64,000 nucleotides of DNA from Lepeophtheirus salmonis (GCF_016086655.4 NC_052136.2:55854492-55918491), one strand, 5' to 3'; counted from the stretch's first letter, positions 23,410 through 33,955 are shown. The notes: generated from the sequence alone by a model not told the origin. A program made the numbers and translations.

Positions 23410-23886
23410 ACAGATTCACCTAAAGTTTTGAAAATCAGAAAACAATTTTGTTTTGAGATCTTACACATTGACGTTGCCAAAATATTTACAGTTTAAATAA
23501 TATGAAAAAGCCTTTTTGACTGTTTAATAGACAAAACTCGTTTTATCGAACAAAAAAATGCTTTTGATTCCGATGAAAAAAAAATGGTTCAAAAAAATGT
23601 CAAATAAAAAAATAATGTTAGATTTTTTAATAAAATGACGCCCAAAGGCATTTGAGCGTTAAAGTTCCAAATTTATAAATTGTATATTTAGACAAAAAAA
23701 ACATTGTTGAATAAAAACCTAACCATTTTTGTCCAGTAGATTTTGACAAAAATACTTTAACGCTCTATTTTATTAAAATCTAGTTGAACCATTTTTTTTC
23801 AAAAGCATTTGTTCGATGAGTTTTGTCTTTTAAACAGTCAATTTATATTATTTAAACTGTAAATTAGCTGATAGGTGAATCTGTGA
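23410..23886. mobile_element. Fold-back element with long inverted arms
   Basis: Left arm 23410-23665 and right arm 23755-23886 are imperfect inverted copies: both contain, in opposite orientation, ACAGATTCACCTA, ATTTACAGTTTAAATAATAT, GACTGTTTAA, GACAAAACTC and GAGCGTTAAAGT. A small interior at 23666-23754 includes AAATTGTATATTTAGACAAA, which recurs inverted near 24535-24565. No coding capacity. Confidence 0.65.
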
Positions 23887-24110
23887 CAAAGATAACAAGA
23901 AACACGTTCCCTTCAATAATGGCGTTAAGGGTATTTCCACATCACCATCTCAAAAGAAGACAAATCGAAAATCATCTTGTGATACCACAACTTAAGTAAC
24001 TAATTTTTTTATTGATGTATATCAGCACGTACTGAAAGGTTTCTTCGGGGAAGGAAGAATTTTAAACGTGTTTATGAGCCTGTATAGCCCAGTGAGAAAA
24101 AAACAACACA

Positions 24111-24240
24111 AAAAGTATTCAAATCAAATAATCATCATCATCTACTAAAAAAGAGATATTAATTAATGAACGAAAAACTAAGAGGAGGAAATGCAAATGT
24201 AAGCTGAAAAAGTATTCAAATCAAATAATCATTATCATCT
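24111..24240. repeat. Direct duplication of 34 bp, 96 bp apart
   Basis: AAAAAGTATTCAAATCAAAT followed by AATCATCATCATCT at 24111-24144 recurs at 24207-24240 with one mismatch. Confidence 0.75.
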
Positions 24241-24489
24241 TTATAAAGAAATAGTTTGAAAAACGTTATATTGGGATGGAAAAGATTCGGCTAATTTGGG
24301 AGAAAAGTACTAAGGCAATGTCAAAGGAATATTCCAACATTGGTAGGAATACTTTGTACCCAAGAGTGTTTGGGTGGTTCCCGAAGTTGTTCTTAAACAT
24401 AATTTGGATGAGCTTGTTCTTTATAAAGAAAATTATGCATTCGAATCTAATTGGGAGAAAATAGTTAAGGGTGGTTCTAACATATTAAA

Positions 24490-24580
24490 TGTTTTTTCGA
24501 ATGGTTGGTCTTTTAGATTCAACAATCTTTCCATTTTTTTTGTCTAAATATACAATTTATAAATTTGGACCGATCAATAA
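24490..24580. mobile_element. Fragment related to the 23410-23886 fold-back element
   Basis: Reverse complement contains AAATTGTATATTTAGACAAA and ACCAACCATTCGAAAAAAC, aligning to the interior of the fold-back element. Confidence 0.45.
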
Positions 24581-25250
24581 AACGAAATGTGAATATGGAA
24601 TTGCAGATAAAGAGGTGGTTTTAACGAACATCTTGAAAATAAAATAAAGGGAAGAGGAAAAATAGAACTAGTGATGATAAATTGTTGAAATATACCTGGT
24701 GCATGCATCCTATCAAAAGTCTTATAATCTGGATGTTCAAATGCCTTTGAGGCGTCATGTTTTTTGAAAATATATATAATAGTTTAAAATTAGCTCCTAC
24801 TAAAAATTTCATTCATCCAAAAACATTATTTTTTTATTTGAAGTTTGTCATCCAAAGGCGGATGCCGAGCTCTTTTTGAGCAACAACAGTTTTTCAAAAA
24901 AAATTGACTATATTCACAGGTGTTTTTCATAAAGGTCATGAAAAAGGTCATCAAGGTTAAGGTCATATAAAAATATAAGGCTATGTACTACTTTTTTAAT
25001 TATTAACCTTAATCTTCACCCTCAAATACTTTGGACGCATTTACTAAAATTTTTGTATTTTTTTATAAGCAGCTGCTCATTGGCTGCAATACGTAAAGAA
25101 ACAGACAGATAGGCAAAAAGCCTACATTTCATTTCAATATTTTTATCGTTCTTTTAGACACGTAAAAAAGGATTTATCATCAACATTTATAAAAAACTTT
25201 TGATAGAAGTTTAACTTGACTAAATTTGTTAATTTTACTAACAAGCCTTA
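24581..25250. other. Unassigned AT-rich region
   Basis: Nothing recognisable. The flank 24276-24464 has a 62-codon open frame without motif. Confidence 0.4.
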
Positions 25251-25254
25251 ATGT

Positions 25255-26745
25255 GTAGTGTACGGATGATATTAATACAAAAATTTCAAAAATCCATATC
25301 TATTCACAGAAATTTAAATTTTTTAGAAAAAAAAATGGAGATTCTTTTTTTTTTTTTCTTTTTGAAACTGGGATATTTGTGTGGAAACTACAGCTCTCTA
25401 ACCCACTCTTTTTTTCTTTTCCACCAATTTTTTTGTGGGTGTAATGAAGGCTATAAAAAGTCGCAGGGAAGTTAAAAGCCTAAGGGGGGTAAAAATAAGT
25501 ATAAACACGTGAGGACGTCCCTTTATTTGATATATTACTATAAGATTCTTATCAAGGTTTATAATGAACTATTTTTTCCTATTTATAAATTACAATGATA
25601 ATTATGTCTATATAATATGTCTACGAAAGTAAACAAATATATTTGATAATTGATTATATGTAAGCTTTATCTAATTTCCATAAATACTATTACAAACTCG
25701 ATGTTTCTAGCCTTTATCTAAGAACAAAGTTATTCCCTAATTCCAAATTCAATTCTTCCTTATATTTTTTATTAATTTTGGTAAATATTTCCACAACGTT
25801 TGCAATCCTAGTTTATTTTTGACAGATGAAAAAAAATAGACTTGACAATATCATATATATATTTTTTTTTAAAGGGGATGGGGCTTGTTTTTTTTCAACT
25901 TCAAAAGCCCAAAAATTTTCACAAAAAGTTAATTTTTTGCAAAAACGTTTCAAAAAAATATATTTCAAACATCACATTTTTTCGATAAAAATTCCAAAAA
26001 TTCTCAACTATTCGGAAAAAATTAAATTTAGTGGAAGAAAATCAAAAATCAACAGCTGCATAGAAAAAATTAAATTTTTTGGAAAAAATTTTTTAATATT
26101 AATTTTTTTTGGAAAAAAAAATTAAAAAGAAAACAGCTTTTCACAAAAAATTATTTTTTTTCCAAAAAATTTATATGATTAAAACAAAATTATTTCAAAT
26201 ATTAACTGTTTTTATGTTGAAGCATGTGCAGTAGGGTGTCCCGTTAATCTATTTTTTTTAGCATTGCCAACACAAGGGGTATAAAAATTTGTGTAATTTT
26301 ATACAAATTATCAAAATAGTAGGAAAAAAATGTTCATCGTTTGGAGGGCTCTACAAAGTTTTGTAAAAATTTACGTCTTCACAGATTTAAACGGTGTCAA
26401 TAAAATAATCCAAAACTGAATTTTGAGAGTTGTTCGATGATTAAAACAAGAATGGGCATTCAAAGAGAACAAAACCTCCGCTTTGGTGTGACCTTGGAAT
26501 ATTGATCTTAACCTCTCAAAATGTAATGGGCTCTTACTGTGACTATATATAATCTTAGTACAAAGTTTCATCAAAATCGATCCGTAAATTGTATTATTTA
26601 AATCAATAATTTTCACTTTGATATATAGTAACAACTGCTGTGGAAGAAAAACAGATCAAATATTAAATTTTCTAGTAAGAAGCAAATATTCCTTAATTAG
26701 GGGGGGGGGGACTAGAGCCCTTCCGGCCCTGCCCTTGCAGACGTT
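25255..26745. mobile_element. AT-rich internal-repeat elements (CAGGGGCG family), composite
   Basis: Blocks at 25275-25345, 25900-26200 and 26640-26745 carry the family units CAAAAATTAAATTTTTTGG and CAAAAATCCACAGC. The last block shows the right-hand module TATTAAATTTTCTAGTAAGA, a run of G, and CTAGAGCCCTTCCGGCCC then TTGCAGACG. The final CCCCTG has decayed. The 99-codon frame 25826-26125 is an artefact of the repeat. Confidence 0.5.
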
Positions 26746-27027
26746 CTTTATCTGAAACATTATTTTATTAAATTAAATTTAGCATTTATTCAATTGTGGA
26801 ATATTGCAACACAAGTCCTTTAACTTTTTATAGGTCAAAAACAAACCAACGAAAACAAAAATGGCGGATATTGTCAACATACATTGTGGACATGCGATAT
26901 AATAATTGTAAATTATTTGCAAATAGAATTTAGAATAAGAAAAAAAGGTTGTTTTCTTTTAGAGTAGATTCTATATAAATTATATATTAACTAATACTAG
27001 TAGATGCAACATGCATTTTTTATGAGT
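26746..27027 (-). other. Region downstream of the TMEM45-like gene (3' UTR expected)
   Basis: This lies just after the stop codon on the gene strand and should hold its 3' UTR. I see no clear AATAAA in the first 150 bases, so the cleavage site is undetermined. Confidence 0.3.
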
Positions 27028-27284
27028 TTATAAGTTCAAATCCATTGTATCTGAGTCGGAAGAAGATGTGAGTGGTAGAAGTCGATTATTTGCGTTGAGT
27101 ACAGCATAGCGAGCATTCTTTAGTTTATCTTTGTTGTTTTTGTAGAATGTCAGTCCAATGATTCCAATGAATGTGAAGATGCTTAAAACGTGGAGAATGA
27201 AATAAATTGGTATGAGCATGAGGTCCCTATGACTGTTTGGATCCCAATGAATGCTCTCGGATATGGGGTATAAAATGAGTCCAA
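27028..27284 (-). CDS. TMEM45-like protein, exon 3 (C-terminal)
   Basis: Last exon of the seven-pass membrane protein. The acceptor (TTTCAG at 27290-27285) opens with TT and completes a codon begun in exon 2, giving HVGLILYP across the junction, which fits the aromatic-rich TMEM45 region after GTWF. It then encodes two hydrophobic helices (LMLIPIYFILHVLSIFTFIG and an adjoining part), a basic stretch (KNNKDKLKNARY), and an acidic serine-rich tail (SSSDSDTMD) ending in TAA at 27030-27028. TMEM45A/B also end in a cytosolic tail with acidic serines. The size, 85 codons including the stop, is as expected. Confidence 0.85.
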
Positions 27285-27371
27285 CTGAAATAAATAAAAT
27301 GTTAGTTATATTATATTAGGGTCTGAAATTCCTACTTAGAAAATTATATTTTAAATGTTGTTAGTCTATAT

Positions 27372-28617
27372 CAAGGATGTCCAACCTTTTAATATAATGG
27401 GCCGCAATGTCATTTAAAATATTTTAATGGGCCACACAACCTATTATTAAATTTCAAAAAACTATTCAATACATATATATAATATGTTTATGTAGAATTA
27501 AAAAAAAAGCAAAATCTAATTTTCCAATGACAAACTGCTTCAAAAAAAAAAAGAAAAAAAAAGCCAAAAATTATATATTTAGGGGGCTTGGTTATTTTTA
27601 GTGATGTGCCACGCGCAAAACTCGTGAATTGGTACTCCAGTTTTTATGAAGTAAATAAAAAAAGACACAAAAACCCCGGCTCGTGTGTTTAAAAAGCAGA
27701 GTATTACTCGAAACTCGTCACAACTTGGGATTCTTTTTGGAGCCCATTATCAAAGTTAAATCTTCCTAGACTTACTTCCTTTCTTTGCAAAATTTAGAAT
27801 TTATGTTTTCCCACAGGTAGAATAAATGTGTTGACTTGTCTGTAATGTCTACTCATAATTCCTGCTAGTTTTAAAAATAATCTTTGTTTGATTTTTTAAA
27901 GAATAGAGGAAGTACTCGACATTGCTTGGAATTACTTAGCCGTCTAAAAACTTTTATTTTTCTATATATTATCATTAATATGCATTCATATTAATAAGCA
28001 CCAGTGCCTCTAAAAACATGTTTGTTGCAAGTTATCACAAAACTATAGTATAATATTGGTTTATTGACTTGATAAATTGTTGAACTACGCTTATGACCAT
28101 GATTCAAATAAGTTAAACTAATTTTTAATTTTTTAAATACAGTGTCCTCTAGAGAACTACACAAATTTTTAAATGACAAATCTCAATAATTCATTACAAA
28201 ATATGATTTTTTGACTGACAAAATTTGAGAGAGGAAAAAATACGAGTATTTTTTTTTTTTTTTTAGAAACTCGAAAATATTCATTTAGTAAAGTTCAGCT
28301 CGTGGTACATCACTAGTTATTTTGATTTTTTTTAATATTAAAATTTTTGGTCTACTGCATTATTTGATGGAAGGACATTTTTTAGAATATAAATCCTTAA
28401 TAAAAAAAAACTCAATGTTTTTTGTTTAATTATTTTTCCCCAGAGGGCTAATTTTTCAAGAATGACTTTATTTGTAAATTTTTTTTATTTGTTTGTACGC
28501 GTTATGATGATATTGTGACTATTTTGAAGCTACTTGAAGTGAGAATGAGTAGTGGGCCACACTTAAACGTTAAACGAGCCGTAATGCGGACCACAAACTA
28601 TGAGTTGGCCATCTTGG
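27372..28617. mobile_element. Outer hAT-like element in intron 2
   Basis: Left end CAAGGATGTCCAACCTTTTA and complement of right end CCAAGATGGCCAACTCATAG form hAT-type inverted termini, both followed by a GGGCCGCA or GGTCCGCA block. Flanks GTCTATAT (27364-27371) and GTCTATTG (28618-28625) agree at six of eight positions, consistent with an old 8-bp duplication. It encodes no transposase and is interrupted by a second element at 27599. Confidence 0.75.
27599..28315. mobile_element. Inner hAT-like element with perfect 8-bp target duplication
   Basis: Termini TAGTGATGTGCCACGCG and, on the complement, TAGTGATGTACCACGAG. It is flanked by identical GTTATTTT at 27591-27598 and 28316-28323. Non-autonomous, 717 bp, inserted into the outer element. 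The perfect duplication suggests it is younger than its host element. Confidence 0.85.
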
Positions 28618-28964
28618 GTCTATTGTATACTTTCAAATCTATGAGAGCCATAGTTGGCACTCAGAGTAAGTTGGTTCTCTTCAATTTTTAGCAAGTTTCT
28701 ACGAGTTGTGCAAATAACATCATAATTTGAACCATACTACTTTTAATCATATAATTATGTTATTAATACTTGATACTTAAATACTTGACACTTGTTCACA
28801 TCCATTAACATAAAGCCTCTTCAGAGGAAATTTCAATTCAATACAACACACTATTTACAAAGTTATTAAATAAATTATTTTTGTTTTTGAGTATATTCAT
28901 ATATTCCATTAGTTCCCTAAATTAAATAAAAAATGTATTTTTGTTTCATTAATGCCGATAAATA

Positions 28965-29863
28965 CGGGGTGGTCCATTGAAATCGAATACTTAATAATTC
29001 AATAATTAATGAGTGATGGAAATTTATTCATATTCCCATTTATTAAGCAGTAACTATTAGTTACAAAACAAAGCAAACCTGAACTCTCTAGCAAACGTAC
29101 AAGTCGAGAAAATGAAACTTGAACATTATCGACGAGTTTCCATTCGCACACTCCTAGCAGTTGGGCGTCTCCAAGACCACTGTCAGCAAGTCTGAAACGT
29201 TAGAGAGGAAGAGGAGCTCTGTCAAAAAAGCCAGCTTGGATCCGGAGGAGTTAAAGAAAACAGCACAGGCCAACAACCCCCAAGTCCATGAGGGCCCATG
29301 TAAGATATCTCGGAGTTTCACACCAGATTGTCCAGAGAGTGATCAAAAAACTTGGTGGAAAGAGTCTTGTAAGGGTGGAGAGACCGCTTTTGGCACCAGC
29401 AATGAAAGAATCCCATTTCCCCGTTTCAAGACTCTTTTGAATGAGTCTATTGAGTTCTTTTGATTTTTTTTTTTTGACACTTTTGGACCCCTTACAGCCC
29501 TTTTACCAACCCCCTCGACTACACTTTTTGTATGCATGTCGAGGGGAATGTCTGAAGTGTCTATTCTCCAAACAACGAGACCCTCAAATTCCTTGTGTGC
29601 TAGCACTACGTCGCCATGACAGAGGACTACATCTGCAGTGGGTGCCAGGACTTCCACCACCGTCTGGAAGCCATCATTGGTGTTAAGGGCAACCAAATTA
29701 ATAACTAAGAGAGCTCAGACACACATCTATTGATAGTATTTATTTTATTGAAATTCTATTGTTATTAATAAATTATATCTTGTTGAAATTCTATTGTTAA
29801 TTAATAAATTATATCTTGTTAAAGTTTAAAATTCAATGTGTTTGGATTTTAATGGACCACTCT
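28965..29863 (+). mobile_element. Mariner family M1, longest copy
   Basis: TA at 28963-28964, left end CGGGGTGGTCCATTGAAATC, right end complement AGAGTGGTCCATTAAAATCC. The transposase starts at ATG 29112 (MKLEHYRRVSIRTLLAVGRL), stops after 27 codons, continues in other frames as KKASLDPEELK (29230-29265), and ends near 29690 with EDYICSGCQDFHHRLEAIIG. A block resembling the mariner PxxxP.xNPLDY signature lies around 29490-29530. The catalytic core is shortened by some hundreds of bases. A 39-bp tandem duplication (29749-29826) lies before the right end. Frames 29161-29463 (+), 29441-29686 (+) and 29343-29696 (-) are fragments or shadows. Confidence 0.8.
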
Positions 29864-30546
29864 TAAGGTATCTTAAATCAAATAAAGATTTAAGATGGGG
29901 GCTAAACATCTTGTTCGTATAAAATTATCCTACAAATTTGAATACAATGCCTTTAATTGCCTCAAATATACCTATTAAATATTGGGCTGTATGAAAATTT
30001 GAAGTAAAAAAATACATTTGGATTTTCTACATTTCTTTACTTTAGTTCAAGATTGTTTTTATTTTGACTCACTACATATCAAAGATATAATCTAATGTAG
30101 GGACTGCTAGTTTTAGAGAAGGTCACAAGGGGAATTTTCCAGCACCTGCATTTGATTGGGATGCTTAGGAGGGTAGATCTTTGTCGGTATTAGTAAATGT
30201 ATAACTGGCCATTGAAAAAAAAATATATACATATTATTTTCTAAAAAAATAAAATCCAATATGTATTTTCTAAAACAAGCAAAATTCGAATTTAAATTCA
30301 AATGTTCAAGGGAAAAAGAAGAGGGGGCCTGCCCATGTATTTTTACCCAGGCACTGTTTACGCTAAAACCGGGAACTGGATGTAAGTATATACCATTTTG
30401 GTTGTGGGGATCCTATCCCACGTAGACTTCCTTCACCCCCAAAAAAAAAAAAATCATAAATGGAGTTTTTCCTCGAGTGTGTATTAGATATTCCGTTCCT
30501 ACCATTTTTTATGTAAAAGGACCTTTAATTAGATTTATTTACGTAC

Positions 30547-31026
30547 CATGAAAGAACCAGGTTCCTTGAAGAATAGTGGATCCACTTCTTAATAGAAAAA
30601 CGCTGAAATTACGTCTCTTAACAAGCTCAAGGATTGTAAAGAGAGTACATGCTAAAGATCCGTATACTAAGAGGGTATGCACATAAATATCCAATTGATT
30701 TCGTCCATGAAGATGCCAATAGAACAACAGACTTTCTCCACCAAATGCCACAGCACCAAAAATGTAGTCTAAATCAGGTGGGAGCACCATTTTAGCGGAG
30801 TTTTTAGACTCTCCTGCCATGAGAACAATTATTTCCACTATACTTTGTACTCCAAAAAGGCAGTACATGACACAGTGTTGGGAGTTGTGAGCTCCTAGTT
30901 CACCTTCCGGAGATAAACCAGTCACAATTTCTCCAGCAATTCCAATCAGAGATGCAAATAATTTGATCCAACTCTCCAAAGGGATGTTTTTATACTTGAA
31001 GGTGGTAAAAATCAGGACTTTAATTG
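30547..31026 (-). CDS. TMEM45-like protein, exon 2 (central)
   Basis: Encodes about 160 residues, the body of the DUF716/TMEM45 domain. From the acceptor TTTTTTCAAG (31036-31027) it reads IKVLIFTTFKYKNIPLESWI, then helix 2 (KLFASLIGIAGEIVTGL), the conserved histidine block HNSQHCVMYCLFGVQSIVEI, a helix with FGAVAFGGESLLFYWHLHGR containing the family's F-Y-x-H-x-H/R pattern, a further helix around HTLLVYGSLACTLFTI, and ends SGSTILQGTWFFH, the family hallmark LQGTWF. The donor follows at GTACGT (30546). TMEM45 proteins are multi-pass membrane proteins of the secretory and endosomal membranes whose molecular role is poorly defined. Confidence 0.9.
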
Positions 31027-31040
31027 CTTGAAAAAAATAA

Positions 31041-31124
31041 AAAGAGGATCCTTAGTCTTGATGTTACAAAGTAAAATGTAGATTGAAGTACACGAAATGA
31101 ATGATATGCTTAAGGATCCTCTTT
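31041..31124. repeat. Inverted repeat inside TMEM45 intron 1
   Basis: AAAGAGGATCCTTA (31041-31054) and TAAGGATCCTCTTT (31111-31124) are perfect 14-bp inverted copies 56 bp apart within the roughly 165-bp intron. They could fold in the pre-mRNA and bring the splice sites together. Confidence 0.8.
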
Positions 31125-31192
31125 CAATTTTCAAACCATGTTAGTTTTTCGATCTCTATATCGATATTTAGTACAGGTCCGACTTGAATAAC

Positions 31193-31307
31193 CATTTTTC
31201 CCACGTATAGCTGCATGGAAATATCGTTTAAATCCATCAAACAATCCAATGCATCCAAAAATGAAGAAAAATGTACCAGGGAGTACGTGTCCTAGAAGTG
31301 TGCCCAT
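31193..31307 (-). CDS. TMEM45-like protein, exon 1 (start)
   Basis: ATG at 31307-31305 begins MGTLLGHVLPGTFFFIFG, matching the conserved N-terminus of TMEM45 proteins (GHxLPGxFF) and its first helix. I place the donor at GTTATT (31192), because a phase-1 end joins exon 2 in frame. The alternatives GTCGGA and GTACTA slightly downstream have the same phase, so the end is uncertain by up to about 30 bases. With this choice the three exons total 852 bases, 283 residues, close to TMEM45B at about 275. A non-ATG extension upstream is open but unlikely. No TATA box or first non-coding exon was identified. Confidence 0.8.
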
Positions 31308-31689
31308 TTTCAAAAAAAAAACACTTTTGAAGAGCTGCTTATACTAACTGTTACAACATACAAAACCCAGAAAAGAAAATATAATTTTTTTTTGTGTCCA
31401 CATTAGGTTAGATATTAATATAAGTACGTTGTGTGCGTAAAATTAATGATAAGAAACTGATTCATGCTTCTGCATCGTTATCGTAGGAAACAAGCAAGTC
31501 ATATTAAACGGGATATCTAACAATATAATATAATAAGTAGTGTTGGATTGGTCCAAGAACTGATTTCCTGATCAGTCTTTTATTTACCCTTTCAGTATTT
31601 TTTTAATATCTGTCCATCTCTTTTTCACTATTCCATGGCCCTTCAGTCACAGCTATTATTTTTATTTTCTTCATTCATAGATAGGATTG

Positions 31690-32310
31690 AATTATATAAA
31701 AAAAACTTCAACATGATATAATTAACAATAGAATTTCAACTAAATGAAGGCTATAATAATATGTGTGCCTGAGCTCTCTGAATCAGTAATGTTGCTGTCC
31801 TCAGCGGCAAATAAGCATTCTAGACGGCTGGGCGGAAGGTCTGACACCCACTGCGTATGTAGTCCTCTGTCATGGCGTTCCAATGCTGGTAGACAGTTGC
31901 TTTGAGGCCCTCAGTCTATAGATGAGGGACACTACAGGCCTTTCCCTCGATATACAGAGAAACCGTGTAGTGAAAGGGCTTCGTATCAGGGCTGTAGGAG
32001 TGCAAAAACTCTCAAAAAAAAAAAAGTTCATAAGAGTCTTGCAGTGGAGGAGATGATTTTCTTTCATTGGTGGTGTATAAGGTGCCTCTCCACGCTCAAA
32101 CAACTTTTCAAATAGTTTATCACATCAACTACTAATATTTTTTTTCTAAAGAACGGAAGTTTGACTCAATTCAGTCAAATTTAATCAACTCACTATTTTC
32201 TCTAGCTCCTTCGGGTCCAGTTTGGTCTTTTTGACATAGCCCTTCTTCCTTTTGAACGTTTAGGACTTGCTGACGGCGTGCATATGGGCGTCTCCAGGAC
32301 TACTTGGAGA
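31690..32310 (-). mobile_element. Mariner family M1, inverted and truncated copy
   Basis: Its complement matches M1: the 3' tail (complement of AACATGATATAATTAACAAT, AGAATTTCAACTAAATGAAG) and the C-terminal codons (complement near 31840-31900). The CCTGATACGAAGCCCTTTCA block (complement) replaces the NPLDY block, and the N-terminal part lies near 32200-32310 with GGGCGTCTCCA. Both TIRs are missing. It ends at its 5' side in the hairpin cluster. The frame 31870-32103 (-) is a fragment. Confidence 0.7.
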
Positions 32311-32318
32311 CGCCCATA
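32283..32318. repeat. Perfect hairpin 1, 14-bp arms, 8-base loop
   Basis: TATGGGCGTCTCCA, loop GGACTACT, TGGAGACGCCCATA. The left arm belongs to the mariner M1 transposase 5' region; the right arm is its inverted copy. Confidence 0.9.
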
Positions 32319-32319
32319 A

Positions 32320-32352
32320 TGTCTAGAACTTATAATAAATAAGTTCTAGACA
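32320..32352. repeat. Perfect hairpin 2, 14-bp arms, 5-base loop
   Basis: TGTCTAGAACTTAT, loop AATAA, ATAAGTTCTAGACA. It starts two bases after hairpin 1 ends. Confidence 0.9.
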
Positions 32353-32585
32353 CACGCATTTGACTTTAAACGTAGGCTGTCTTGTATCACCACAGAGATA
32401 AAATACATGGAGTGATGATGTAAAGAAGTAGTTGACGCCGTCAAAAAAGAAGAAATAGTTGACCAAAACACTTCAATTGTAATAGTTAGGTATATTAAAA
32501 CATTGAAGTTGCTTCAAATATGTTTATGTCTTCAAAGAAACATTGTATCAATTATCATTCCTTATTGTCACGGCGTTACCTCGCC
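32353..32585. other. Spacer within the hairpin cluster
   Basis: No feature recognised. The frame 32503-32688 (+) overlaps the hairpins and is not considered coding. Confidence 0.4.
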
Positions 32586-32616
32586 AACAGCAAAATACCC
32601 TGTGTATTTTGCTGTT
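32586..32616. repeat. Perfect hairpin 3, 13-bp arms, 5-base loop
   Basis: AACAGCAAAATAC, loop CCTGT, GTATTTTGCTGTT. Confidence 0.9.
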
Positions 32617-32647
32617 AGCTGTCGATTCCCCCCTCTCACTTCCTCTC

Positions 32648-32671
32648 ACAGCCATGACGTATCATGGCTGT
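32648..32671. repeat. Perfect hairpin 4, 10-bp arms, 4-base loop
   Basis: ACAGCCATGA, loop CGTA, TCATGGCTGT. Confidence 0.85.
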
Positions 32672-33850
32672 TTCATAATTTAGTCTAATATATACTATGT
32701 AGGATTTTAATATTATGAAATATCTATAAAATTGTGCAAAAATAACATGACAACGGTAGTATAAGAGTACTTAAGAGATAAATATCAGTTGGTATTACTT
32801 ATTTGGTTAATGATCAAATGACATCCCTCCTTTTTTCTGTTTCTCTTTGGAGGGAAGGTTGCATGATACAATAAAGGTAATGACGTGAACTACGTCCTTT
32901 CAGCTCTTGTAGTTACTATAAAAGACCAATAAGGACCTGTCCTGGCGCTGAGAAATTTTATTTGGACCCGACTGATAGAACTGCAGTCTTTTCAGTTTTT
33001 TATACCACCCAACACAAATAATAAGTCATAGCAACTAACAATTTAGTCTAACATAAAAACAGGAAAAATACCACAAAATTGTAGGGATATTTAAGCGGCG
33101 TATTCATGTGACGTCAACATTGTTGATATCAGACATTTTGGGGCTCTAAACAACCAAGTATTAAAAATATAAAACTCCTTTTTAATTCATATTAAGAAAA
33201 ATAGAGAACAGTAGGATGTTAAAATATGACCAAAAAACCAAAGAATCACGAATTTCTAATTCTATTTATAGGTGGATGTGGTCTAGGTCCTACCTCGATA
33301 TCCGCCGTCCGAACTTTATTTTGCCAAGCTCAAAAGCCGTGTCCCGTGAACCTTCCACCTCGACATATATTACTAATAATAAATATTTCCTTTACAACCA
33401 ATCGATGACGTCATTTTCCATTTGCCAAAAATGAAGAAATTTTTGTAAAAATAAAATCCTACAGATGCCCCTGTTGGCTGATATTTGACTTAATCAATTA
33501 GTTATTATCTAGTGATCCTATTGTATCGTCCCTAATCGATAACACAAAATTATACAAACCTACCCATTTCATGGGGATTTTAAGTACTTATATCTTTGAA
33601 TTAATTCTAGCATCACTGTTTAACATTGGCATGAAGTAGTATTCAATACTGCTGTTAAGTCTTTATTAATTCTTAAAGCCATTGGAGAAAGCTTATTAAA
33701 AGTGTATTGGAAATTTGCAGATTTTATGTAGTAAAAATATCAACTTTGAGCCCCCAATTATGATGCAATTATTGACCTGAGTAAAAAGGTTCTATATGGA
33801 TATGGAGTATTTCATCAAGATTTGTCATACATTGTTTTATTCACGTAAAT
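32672..33850. other. Unassigned region with repeat G and palindromic repeat fragments
   Basis: 32850-32885 carries the AAGGTTGCATGATACAATAA module of repeat G and 32930-33000 the GGACC/GTCC palindromic repeat. Overlapping frames at 33216-33434 and 33226-33408 (+) contain no motif. No gene is called. Confidence 0.4.
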
Positions 33851-33857
33851 TGGTTCC

Positions 33858-33955
33858 AGGACACTTTCCCAAATGACGACATTAGCAATCGGACACTTTG
33901 TCGAATAACTACTTTACCAAATGTGCACTTACCTGATTGACCACTTTGCCGAAAA
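33858..33955. repeat. Degenerate short tandem repeat, unit about 16-20 bp
   Basis: GGACACTTTCCCAAATGA, GGACACTTTGTCGAATAA, CTACTTTACCAAATG and GACCACTTTGCCGAA follow one another as variants of a unit GGACACTTTGCCGAATG. Confidence 0.6.

Larger units (their letters stand above)
27285..30546 (-). other. Intron 2 of the TMEM45-like gene
   Basis: Bounded by donor GTACGT (30546-30541) and acceptor TTTCAG. Most of its 3.26 kb is transposon: nested hAT elements at 27372-28617 and a mariner M1 copy at 28965-29863. The part 29870-30540 has no recognisable feature. Confidence 0.85.

Noticed and set aside
25826..26125. 99-codon plus-strand frame rich in K, F and N
   Set aside because: Composition follows the AT-rich repeat units; no sign of selection for protein.
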